NCBI GenBank assembly: GCA_002478145.1 | Contig: DLMI01000234.1 | Location: forward strand, 1 to 64,000 | Origin: Acidobacteria bacterium UBA7540 | GTDB lineage: Bacteria; Acidobacteriota; Terriglobia; UBA7540 | Reading direction: 5' to 3' | Length of the DNA stretch: 64,000 bases | In this document: one piece after another, positions 36,977-44,048 of the stretch | Layout of the letters: every line of letters starts with the position of its first letter | Position numbering within the stretch: position 1 is the first letter of the stretch | Program-made: the position numbers and the translations under genes | Notes under the pieces: model-generated | Database searches by the model: none | What the model was told of the DNA's origin: nothing | Seen by the model: the letters and a program-made list of their open reading frames with translations, nothing else

Positions 36977-39232
36977 TTATCTGCTGCACGTCGCAAACTT
37001 TGCCCGTCCCGTCAGCAACTGCCGGTAAATAGCTGCGTCGCGCAAGACAGACTCCACATAGACACGCGTGGCGCGAATCGGGATAGCCTCAAGAAATTCC
37101 GAGGAGTCCCGGAACGAATTGCTTTTCAACCAGTCCCTGACGCGAAAGTCGCCGGCGTTGTAAGCAGCCAGCGCCATCTCCGGCTGGCCGTCGAAATCCT
37201 TCAACAGACTTCGCAAATAGGAACAACCAAACCGGATGTTATAGGTGGGGTTATAAAGCCGCGCGCCGGTGGAACGAATCCTGGACGGGCGCGTGCTGCG
37301 GCTGGCAGTCTTCGGCAAAACCTGCATCAAGCCGTGGGCGTCGGCGGACGATGTGGCGCGGGCATTGAAAGCTGACTCTTGGCGTATCAAGCCCATAACC
37401 AGATACGGGTCAAGCCTGTTGGCGCGCGCCTGACGTTGCACGAGCTTCCAGTAGGTTTGCGGAAAGAGGAGGTTCCACATTTCTCGCGGCAGTTCCGAGA
37501 ATTCGTAAGAGGGATAGTCAGGCACGATCTTGATTGCCTCGAAGATCGCAGCGCTCACATTGCCCTGCCCGGCTTCAAGCCGGCTGAGAAAGAAATGAAG
37601 TTCCGGCGGCGCCGGCCGCATGGCGAGCGACGCCTTAAGATACTGCTCGGCCAGGCCATCCAAGCTCAGGGCTTGAAGCGCCAGCACTGGCTGTAATGAC
37701 TCGACTGTCACATCCGAAGGGCAGGAAGGAATAGGAGAGGGGTCACGCGGAGGAATCTCTTGAGCCACCTCCCAAGCGGTTGAATTTGGCGAAGGCACGT
37801 CAGCGGGGCGGTCGGCAGGAAGTTTCCGCTCCCGCAAGCTCGCCTGCTCCGCGTAAAAGCTATGCGCGAACCGATTCTGGAGGAGGGAATAAAGCGCTTG
37901 AGCATCGCTGATGTCGCCTTGCTCCTCCTCGAGCCTCCCCAGCCAGTATAGCGCCGCAGTTGTGTGGCTTGACCGCGAGTAATGTGTTAAACGGTCCCGC
38001 AAGGCCTGCCGAGCCCGGTCATGGGTCCCCGCCAGGTAATAACACCAGATCAGACGCCAACCGGCATCTTGAGTGTGGCCCCCTTGCGGGAAGGACTCCA
38101 CCAGAGTCTCGTATTGGCGGCCTGCGTTTTGCCAGTCGCCCAGCCTGAAGAAGAGATTCCCTGCGGAATAAAGCGCCGACTCGAACGACGAAGAATGCGG
38201 GTCAATGGCCTGAATATGGGAAAGAGCCACAAGGGCGCCACTCGAGTTGTCTTCCCGGGCGCAAGCCTCCACCGACAGGGCCAGCCGCTCCGCGTTCAAA
38301 GCAGGGCTGGCAAGGCTGACAGAGAGCGCTTCGTCCGCCTCACGGTCACGCCGCAAACGGAGCAGGCAGCGCGCCCGGCCCAACTTCCACTCGTCCGCAT
38401 GGGCGCTGGCCGGTCGGGACGAGAGCAACACTTCGTAGCCCTCAAGGGCCTCCTTAAACAAGGATGCATTGAAGAGCAATTCTACGCGTGCGGCTTCGAT
38501 TTCCTCCGTGGGTTGGGGGAAATCGGCGCCCAGGCGGGAACGGAGACTCTCAAGAGCCTCGCCTGCCTCCTTCGCCTGGGGGGACGCGGCAAACGCAAAA
38601 TATATCTCCTGGAATGCCCGCGCCGCTTGTGAGAGGTTGCCAGCCTCCTCATATGCCTTGGCCAACAGGAGGGAAAGGGTTGCGTGCCGGCGCACCGAGG
38701 GTTCTCCCGTCAGGATCTGAACAGCCTCTTGTGGCTTCTGGGAATCAGTCAGGGCCTCGGCGAGCAACTCGAGCCCTTGTAAGCGCAAAGGACTCGCAGG
38801 AAAATTGGATGAGAAGTCCCGGACAGCCTCAGCCGCTTCGACTGGATTGTTAGCCTTGAGAGCCGCAGCGGCGGAGTAATAGGTCGCGTAATCAGCCAGG
38901 GAGAACTGGCGCGCTGCCGCTTGACCGAAGTCCTTCGCAGCCGCGAGGTACTCACCCGCCTCGTATTCCCGGTAACCTAAGGCGAAGTAGGCCAGAGCAC
39001 GTTGTTCAGGCGCTTTTTGGGACTCCGCGTAGCGGCGCAACTGTGGCCAAGCGGATCGTTTCTCCGCACGAGCGGCCAGCTTGCGAAGGGGTACGGGAAC
39101 AGACTCAGCCGCTGGACGCGCCTCAAGGAGGATTTGGACGGCGAGCAGCGCCCAACAGACTTCAGCCAGGATTTTGAAATGGGGTCTCACACGAAGGACC
39201 AGGATAACCCGAGCCGAGGAGCGATGGGTCAT
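36977..39232 (-). CDS. Soluble-lytic-transglycosylase-type (Slt70-like) murein enzyme
   Basis: The protein has 751 residues. An N-terminal hydrophobic segment (about 22-38) is followed by about 550 residues of TPR/superhelical repeats (ALAYFALGYREYEAGEYLAAAKDF, in part). The C-terminal catalytic domain shows VMGLIRQESAFNARATSSADAHGLMQVLP in outline, with the catalytic Glu in RQESAF (about 618), then YNIRFGCSYL and ALAAYNAGDFRV. It cleaves peptidoglycan to 1,6-anhydromuropeptides in the periplasm. The start overlaps the preceding gene by 71 bp; a GTG 14 codons further in is an alternative. Confidence 0.88.
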   Translation of the reverse strand: MTHRSSARVILVLRVRPHFKILAEVCWALLAVQILLEARPAAESVPVPLRKLAARAEKRSAWPQLRRYAESQKAPEQRALAYFALGYREYEAGEYLAAAKDFGQAAARQFSLADYATYYSAAAALKANNPVEAAEAVRDFSSNFPASPLRLQGLELLAEALTDSQKPQEAVQILTGEPSVRRHATLSLLLAKAYEEAGNLSQAARAFQEIYFAFAASPQAKEAGEALESLRSRLGADFPQPTEEIEAARVELLFNASLFKEALEGYEVLLSSRPASAHADEWKLGRARCLLRLRRDREADEALSVSLASPALNAERLALSVEACAREDNSSGALVALSHIQAIDPHSSSFESALYSAGNLFFRLGDWQNAGRQYETLVESFPQGGHTQDAGWRLIWCYYLAGTHDRARQALRDRLTHYSRSSHTTAALYWLGRLEEEQGDISDAQALYSLLQNRFAHSFYAEQASLRERKLPADRPADVPSPNSTAWEVAQEIPPRDPSPIPSCPSDVTVESLQPVLALQALSLDGLAEQYLKASLAMRPAPPELHFFLSRLEAGQGNVSAAIFEAIKIVPDYPSYEFSELPREMWNLLFPQTYWKLVQRQARANRLDPYLVMGLIRQESAFNARATSSADAHGLMQVLPKTASRSTRPSRIRSTGARLYNPTYNIRFGCSYLRSLLKDFDGQPEMALAAYNAGDFRVRDWLKSNSFRDSSEFLEAIPIRATRVYVESVLRDAAIYRQLLTGRAKFATCSR

Positions 39233-40565
39233 TACCTGCCAGGGTCCTCACGAGCTCATCGTGGAAATAGTCGAACTGCTTACCAACGGTCTTTCCGAAC
39301 CGTTGCTCGAAGGTCTGACGGCTGCGATCGATATCAAGTTTCATCCGTCTGTACAGGTCCTTAGTCTTGCGGCCCTCCGCAACCTTCGCCTTGTTATAGA
39401 GTTCGATCTCAAAAACCAGAAGTCTCGCGAATCGCCTTGCATCTTTGTGTATTTTTTGCTCTGCTTCGCTGAGTTGCGAGACGTCGAACCCCGCCCCAGG
39501 GGCTCGGGCGGGCGGGACGCCAACTGCCGTTTGAGACTCCATCACAAGGACAGGAACGGGCCCTGGAGCGGGCACGAATCCTATCGTTGCGCGTGCAGCA
39601 GGCAATTCAGCCTGCGCCTCGGTGGGTGGCGGCACAACTGGCGCGCCCGCTTCAATCAACGGCGACGCGGGCGGAGGAGGCAGTGGCTCGTCGATGCTCG
39701 GGGCGCTTGTCTCGCCCTGAGAGGCGGAAGCCTCACTAAGCTCCGCGACCTCTGCGGGCGGCTCCGCAGCCCCTGCTGGAGACGCTAGACCGGGCCCCGA
39801 TTCAGGTTCCCCTTCCCCGTTAGCATCTTGACTGACCGTTGCCAATGCCGTGCCACTCAATGCCCTCAAACGGTCGAGTTGTGCGCCGGCGAATTCGGCA
39901 AGAAGCTCAAGACCAGCTTCGGGCAGCAACGCCCCTCTCCCTCCTGAGTCAGCGTAAAAGATGGCGGAAACGGCGTCCGCCGAACGAATCGGCAAAAGCA
40001 GAATCGAATCACCCGAATCTGGCTGGAGCCGGCTCAGGACGTTGGCGTTCTTCTTCAGCGCATCGGGGCTTCCCTCAAAGTGCCCGCCGATTTCAAAGGC
40101 CTGGCGGAACGGCGTATCTACACTCAGGGGCACTACCAGGGAGCGCAGGTCTTGCTCGGAGAGTTGAGATCCGAATCCGTGCGCCGAAGCTCCCCAGGCC
40201 GCCTTGCCTCGAACCTCGAACGCCACCGCCCGAACTCCCATCCGGCATGCTTCCTCCGTCAACTTATTGAACACCTGTTTGGGTAAAGTTGCCGTGAGGA
40301 GGTTGCGCACGGCTGCGAGCACGGCGTCGACGGGCACTGGCGCAGAGGGAAGTCTAGACTTCTCCAGGGCCTCGAATTGATGCCAAGCCTCTGACTCTAA
40401 CTGCTCGTGCTCGCCGCGCAATTCCTTCAAGTCTTGTTCAAGCTTTTGCAATTGCTCGGCTTGGGCGCGAAACTTCTCCCCCAACCGCTCGCGCGCCCGG
40501 CGGACTTGCACGGCTGATGCATTATTGTCGTTTTCTGGCAGGACAGCAACCTCGGCCCGAATCAC
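39162..40565 (-). CDS. Coiled-coil plus GAF-like domain protein of unknown function
   Basis: The 467-residue protein starts with a coiled coil (about 18-65: EKFRAQAEQLQKLEQDLKEL). A GAF-like sensory fold (about 80-240) contains ILLLPIRSADAVSAIFYAD and GLELLAEFAGAQLDRL. Next come a Pro/Ala/Glu-rich linker and a helical C-terminal domain (FARLLVFEIELYNKAKVAEGRK). No signal peptide or enzyme motif is seen. The layout resembles polar or regulatory scaffold proteins in Acidobacteria and deltaproteobacteria. It is translated just before and partly overlapping slt. Confidence 0.65.
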   Translation of the reverse strand: MIRAEVAVLPENDNNASAVQVRRARERLGEKFRAQAEQLQKLEQDLKELRGEHEQLESEAWHQFEALEKSRLPSAPVPVDAVLAAVRNLLTATLPKQVFNKLTEEACRMGVRAVAFEVRGKAAWGASAHGFGSQLSEQDLRSLVVPLSVDTPFRQAFEIGGHFEGSPDALKKNANVLSRLQPDSGDSILLLPIRSADAVSAIFYADSGGRGALLPEAGLELLAEFAGAQLDRLRALSGTALATVSQDANGEGEPESGPGLASPAGAAEPPAEVAELSEASASQGETSAPSIDEPLPPPPASPLIEAGAPVVPPPTEAQAELPAARATIGFVPAPGPVPVLVMESQTAVGVPPARAPGAGFDVSQLSEAEQKIHKDARRFARLLVFEIELYNKAKVAEGRKTKDLYRRMKLDIDRSRQTFEQRFGKTVGKQFDYFHDELVRTLAGNDPSLLGSGYPGPSCETPFQNPG

Positions 40566-40657
40566 TTGATACGTCTCTCATTATGGTACAAAGCGCCTCA
40601 TCCGTGCAACGGCTTTGTGCCACACCGTCTTTGTGCCACGGTCCAGGTCTCAGTCGA

Positions 40658-40740
40658 GGCTTTCAGCTTTCAGCTCTCAGCTTTCAGCCTTTTGACTTTT
40701 GCCCTTTGCCTTCCGCTTTCTGCTTTCTGCCTTATTTGAC
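40658..40740. repeat. Heptamer tandem repeat array (STRR-like) ending in the tmRNA promoter
   Basis: CTTTCAG repeats three times with one CTCTCAG variant, then TTTTGAC, TTTTGCC, CTTTGCC, TTCCGCT, TTCTGCT, TTCTGCC and TTATTTGAC. The last word supplies TTGAC of the -35 box of ssrA. Confidence 0.75.
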
Positions 40741-40764
40741 ACGGGCCTCCCCGCAGCGTAATCT
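40736..40764 (+). promoter_or_regulatory. Sigma-70-type promoter of the tmRNA gene
   Basis: TTGACA at 40736-40741 and TAATCT at 40759-40764 are separated by 17 bp. Transcription would begin about 7 bp later, giving a short leader before the mature 5' end at 40778. The -35 box is perfect and the -10 box matches four of six. Confidence 0.7.
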
Positions 40765-40777
40765 GAAGTAGAAGAGC

Positions 40778-41148
40778 GGGGGCGTCACGGTTTCGACGGG
40801 AGTCCTTGCGCTTAGGAGGCATGCCGGGGGTCCACACCACCCGAGATCGGCGTGGGACAAAGACAACTGCCAACACGCAGTATGCCTACGCTGCCTAATT
40901 AATTAGGTAGCCGTCTCCTCCTTCAGGCCCGCATGAGGGAAAGAGGCGTCGATTGGCGGGATGGCTCAAAGTTCATCGCTTCGGAATTTTGGGCGAGATC
41001 CGCTTCGGCGGAATTGAGGCTAGCTGGCGGTTCGTTATTGCCCGTTCCTGAGGGCCGCTGGCGAAAGCGGTAAGCGAACGAGACAAGCATGTAGTCTCCT
41101 GACCGTTCGGCTCTTCGGACGGGGGTTCGACTCCCCCCGCCTCCACCA
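40778..41148 (+). ncRNA. ssrA: Transfer-messenger RNA (tmRNA)
   Basis: The 5' end GGGGGCG pairs with CGCCTCC before the 3' ACCA (encoded CCA ends at 41148) as a 7-bp acceptor stem. GTTTCGACGGG near the 5' end and GGGTTCGACTCCCCC near the 3' end are the conserved tRNA-like segments. The tag reading frame begins at GCC 40869 and encodes A-N-T-Q-Y-A-Y-A-A, then TAA at 40896. The molecule rescues stalled ribosomes and marks incomplete proteins for proteolysis. The length of 371 nt is normal. The 3' end is directly followed by a recombinase-derived gene on the other strand. Confidence 0.96.
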
Positions 41149-41168
41149 TACAAGTCCTTATTCATCAG

Positions 41169-41726
41169 TCATTTACATCCACCATTTTCGGACTGTACGG
41201 AAATTGTACGGTTCAACAGTGGATCGACCTTCCAAGCCCTCCTGACGTCTGCCTCCATTTGCCCCTGCCGCTCTCGTACCCATGGCGCATAGTGTCTCTC
41301 AGTGATCTTGACGCTGGAATGGCCCAGCAATACCGAAACCCGTTCCGGATCGGTGCCGCGGAGACCGTCCAAAATACTTCCGCGAATCCGGTGCCTCGCG
41401 TAGGTCGCCAACCTCACCCGCTTCCTCTCGTCAAACTTGGTGACCGCATCGACCAGTCCCAGTACGCCGTCTAGGAACAGGTCATCCAGTTCCACATGGG
41501 CCGGTAGGCATTTGCGAATCTTCAGAGCCACACGCTTCACCAAGGGAAGCATATCAACCAGCAGCTTCTCCCTATCCGGGAGGACCTTTTCCTCGCGCCT
41601 TCCCCTGGGACGCAAAATAGGAGGAGTCAGGCGTCGGCGCGGTCGCGCCGGCAATGGACGGCGAAGGTTGGCCACTGCCGCCAAGCTGCTCAACTGCTGA
41701 AAAGTGGGAACGGATTGAGTTGCCAT
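41169..41726 (-). pseudogene. Chimera of a sigma-70-family region 2 and a tyrosine-recombinase C-terminus
   Basis: About 185 residues from an ATG 5 nt after GAGG. Residues about 55-125 are sigma region 2 of FliA/WhiG type: LVKRVALKIRKCLPAHVELDD, in part, then GVLGLVDAVTKFDERKRVRLATYARHRIRGSILDGLR in outline. At ILDGLRG|TDPERVSVLLGH the sequence changes in frame to the end of a phage-type integrase: VLLGHSSVKITERHYAPW holds the conserved LGH (Arg-His-Tyr class) and the catalytic Tyr. The upstream Arg-His part of the recombinase and sigma regions 3-4 are missing, so neither function should be intact. The position 20 bp from the tmRNA end fits an integrase that used ssrA. Confidence 0.75.
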
Positions 41727-41741
41727 AAGAACCTCGATCAC

Positions 41742-42183
41742 TATAAAATAGCCCCATTAAGGTTAGCGCCTTTCGGCCTTGGGCTTTGTTGCCATCGTCC
41801 GGAGGCAACACTTCATCGTCAGCGTGAAGCTTGCGGCTCCGTGCTCCTTGTACTACCTTGGCCTTTGAGGAATTCCTTTGGAGGGTACCGTTGTCAGCAT
41901 GGCAGGATGACTATGATGACGAGTTCGGAATGAAAAGAACGACTGCGGCCTTGTAGGATTATTCTTGCGGGTCGGCGATTGTGAGAAGCAGGGCGGAATC
42001 AATCGCCTCATGAACGACAGGCGATGCGATCCCACTGTTCGCCCTTGGAAGAGGACGCGGCGTGCCAACTTTTTTCACGGGTCGACAGATGTGAGAGCCA
42101 GTTCGCTTGGCAGGAGCTGTAGCAAACACACTCCGGCATTCTCATGCTGAAGGGAGCGAAGGATTTCACATTTAGAACATTCG
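41742..42183. other. Non-coding stretch in the decayed element
   Basis: No reading frame with family features, RNA gene or repeat is seen on either strand. Short readings across 41965-42150 have no recognisable composition. It probably represents eroded cargo of the element next to ssrA. Confidence 0.5.
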
Positions 42184-42393
42184 ATGGTAGTCATTTTCGT
42201 TACTCGCGCCCTTCGCCAATCAGAGGCGGTTGGGTCTACGATAGACACTGGCCAGCTGGACGACGTAGCCGGGGGTGGGATCATTATTTATTCCCTGGAT
42301 GGACAGCAGCGGGTCGCCTTTGTCGCCGGCACCAATTCTCCAAGCTGGCCGGTCGAGAAGAGGACCGCGAACGTTGTTGTGTTTGGCCGATGA
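42184..42393 (+). pseudogene. Possible C-terminal fragment of a PQQ-dependent dehydrogenase
   Basis: The 69-codon reading ends in GQLDDVAGGGIIIYSLDGQQRVAFVAG, of which GGGIIIYSLDGQQRVAFVAG is the telling part, then ANVVVFGR and stop. Quinoprotein dehydrogenases end with a last propeller strand of this kind (GGG-V/I-x-Y-x3-G-x-QYVAV-x-G ... VVF). The first 20 residues and everything upstream do not continue the fold in any frame, and no ribosome site is present. I therefore read it as the end of a destroyed gene. Confidence 0.4.
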
Positions 42394-42490
42394 GCCCTGT
42401 TTCCGTAGTGCTCGGATCCAGCTAATCTTCTGCAACATTCACAGGTATTGGAATGACGGCGTGATACAAACAGTGGAGATGAGCCCCGGG

Positions 42491-43294
42491 ATGTCTGAAG
42501 TGTTACCAGTGATCTTCTTCGGCCAAGGCAACCCCATGAATGCCCTGTAGAACAACCGCTACACCGAAGGATGGCGGCGCATTGGGAAAAAGACAAGAAA
42601 GCCCAAGGCCATCCTGTCGATTTCGGCGCACTGGTTTGTGCCAGGAACCGACGTCACGATCAGTACGGCGCCAAAGACGATTCACGATTTCGGCGGTTTT
42701 CCCCAAGAACTGTACCAAGTGCAATACCCAGCTCCGGGCGATCCCGATCTGGCGCGCCGTGTGCGACAGTTGTTGGCGCTGGTGCCGGTGCAACTGGACA
42801 ACTCCTGGGGACTCGATCGCGGAACATGGTCCGTGCTCCGTCACGTGTATCCGGATGCCGATGTTCCCGTAGTGCAGTTGAGCATCAACGAAACTCAGCC
42901 GGCGCCCTTCCATTTCGAGATCGGAAGGAGGCTCGCGCCGTTGCGCGACGAAAATATCCTGCTCGTGGGCAGCGGCAACCTGGTTCATAATCTTCACGCC
43001 TACGCTTGGGGCCGCCACATGCCCGATCCGTATGATTGGGCGGCGCGCTTCGAAGAAGAGGCGAAAAAGATGATGCTTGCCGGCGAATCCAAACCCCTCA
43101 TCGACTATGAGGGACTTGGCCGGGACGCCATGCTTTCCATCCCAACACCGGATCACTACCTGCCGCTCCTCTACGTGCTTGCGATCCGGCAGCAGGGCGA
43201 AGTCATCACGTTCCCGATCGAAGGCATTGATGGAGGGTCGATCTCGATGCTGGCCGTGCAACTCGGTTCGTCCGATATGAGACGCGTGGAATGA
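42491..43294 (+). pseudogene. ygiD: YgiD-like extradiol (4,5-DOPA) dioxygenase broken by a nonsense codon
   Basis: Read through one TAG (42548-42550), the frame gives 267 codons, the normal length. It starts EVLPVIFFGQGNPMNAL and continues NNRYTEGWRRIGKK, AILSISAHWFVPGTDVT, TIHDFGGFPQELYQVQYPAPG, GSGNLVHNLHAYAWG and HYLPLLYVLAI, all landmarks of the LigB/YgiD family. The first metal-ligand His (GHG-x-PMN in the family) is Gln here at codon 12. The TAG replaces what is usually Gln in NAL-Q-x-N. An ATG at 42638 would start a protein lacking two ligands. It should be inactive. Its stop overlaps the start of a second broken gene. Confidence 0.75.
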
Positions 43295-43390
43295 AAGTGG
43301 CGTTGTTAGGGGGACGGGCTACGTTCGTTCAGCGCTGCTGAAGGAAGCGCCGATCAACTGCCTTGGGGTAGGTGTGATTTTGGCGAGGGC
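43291..43390 (+). pseudogene. Frameshifted N-terminal stub of an NAD(P)-binding SDR
   Basis: ATG at 43291 overlaps the ygiD stop as ATGA. The reading MKVALLGG is the start of a NAD(P)H-binding epimerase-like domain. After a one-base loss the next frame gives TGYVRSALLKEA, the expected glycine motif and helix. Similarity ends after about 20 residues. An intact ygiD-SDR operon was probably present. Confidence 0.5.
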
Positions 43391-43394
43391 TAGG

Positions 43395-44039
43395 TCACGA
43401 CTTTGTGCCCTTGCTCACGAGGCCAAGTTGGGTTAATACAGACGTCGGACATCCTCTCCACTCTGACTGTGGTTGGTTTCCGAGGTAGGGCAAATCTCCT
43501 ATTCCTATTTCGCTGGTAAAGAATCCGTTCACCGCCAGATCTCGGAAATGGTTGAAGAAGGCAACAGCACTGGCATCCTCGGGCGCTGCCTTCTTGGGAT
43601 AAGCAACGCGGTCAAGGATTTGCTTTCTCTGGCTGGTCGTGGAATCGGTGAAATCGTTCCCGAACAAGCGGTTGCACTCCAAGTCCAGCCATGTTAGACC
43701 CCCTCGGATTGTGGAAAGAAGGTTGCCACGTTTGAAGCCCAGCCAGTCGTCGATAAATTCCGGAACGCCTGCGGCTGTGGCGCTCACCGAGCGCTGGTCT
43801 GCGGGTATGATCAGATCACAAAGAACATGAACCGTCTTCCACTCGCTTGGATTGAAGATCTTAGGCTGATAAGGCGCCGGAGCTTCCTGAGAAGCGAAGC
43901 TGGCAGTCATTTCTTGCGGTGCCGCAGTTGCACGCTCGGTCACAGAAAAAAGAGCCCCTGCGGGCATGGCTGTCATTAGTCTAAGGATGGCGCGTCGGTC
44001 AAGACGCATGCCAGGTCTTGGAGCCTTCTTCTGTTCCAC
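43395..44039 (-). CDS. Gluconate 2-dehydrogenase subunit 3-family protein
   Basis: The 214-residue protein begins with a twin-arginine-like leader (RLDRRAILRLMTAMPAGALF). The body shows FNPSEWKTVHVLCDLIIPADQRSVSATAAGVPEFIDDWLG in outline; IIPADQ...AGVPEFID is the family signature of the small subunit of membrane sugar dehydrogenases. It would escort the folded flavoprotein across the membrane and help binding of the large subunit. It follows the GMC gene by 9 bp and is clearly co-expressed with it. Confidence 0.88.
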   Translation of the reverse strand: MEQKKAPRPGMRLDRRAILRLMTAMPAGALFSVTERATAAPQEMTASFASQEAPAPYQPKIFNPSEWKTVHVLCDLIIPADQRSVSATAAGVPEFIDDWLGFKRGNLLSTIRGGLTWLDLECNRLFGNDFTDSTTSQRKQILDRVAYPKKAAPEDASAVAFFNHFRDLAVNGFFTSEIGIGDLPYLGNQPQSEWRGCPTSVLTQLGLVSKGTKS

Positions 44040-44048
44040 AGCGCCTCC

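Noticed and set aside
40658..40740. Possible CRISPR array
   Set aside because: The units are 7 nt long, degenerate and without spacers; no cas genes are in the window.
42548..42550. TAG in the ygiD-like gene as recoded pyrrolysine or readthrough
   Set aside because: The codon replaces a common Gln, a neighbouring metal ligand is also lost, and the following gene is frameshifted; decay explains all of this.
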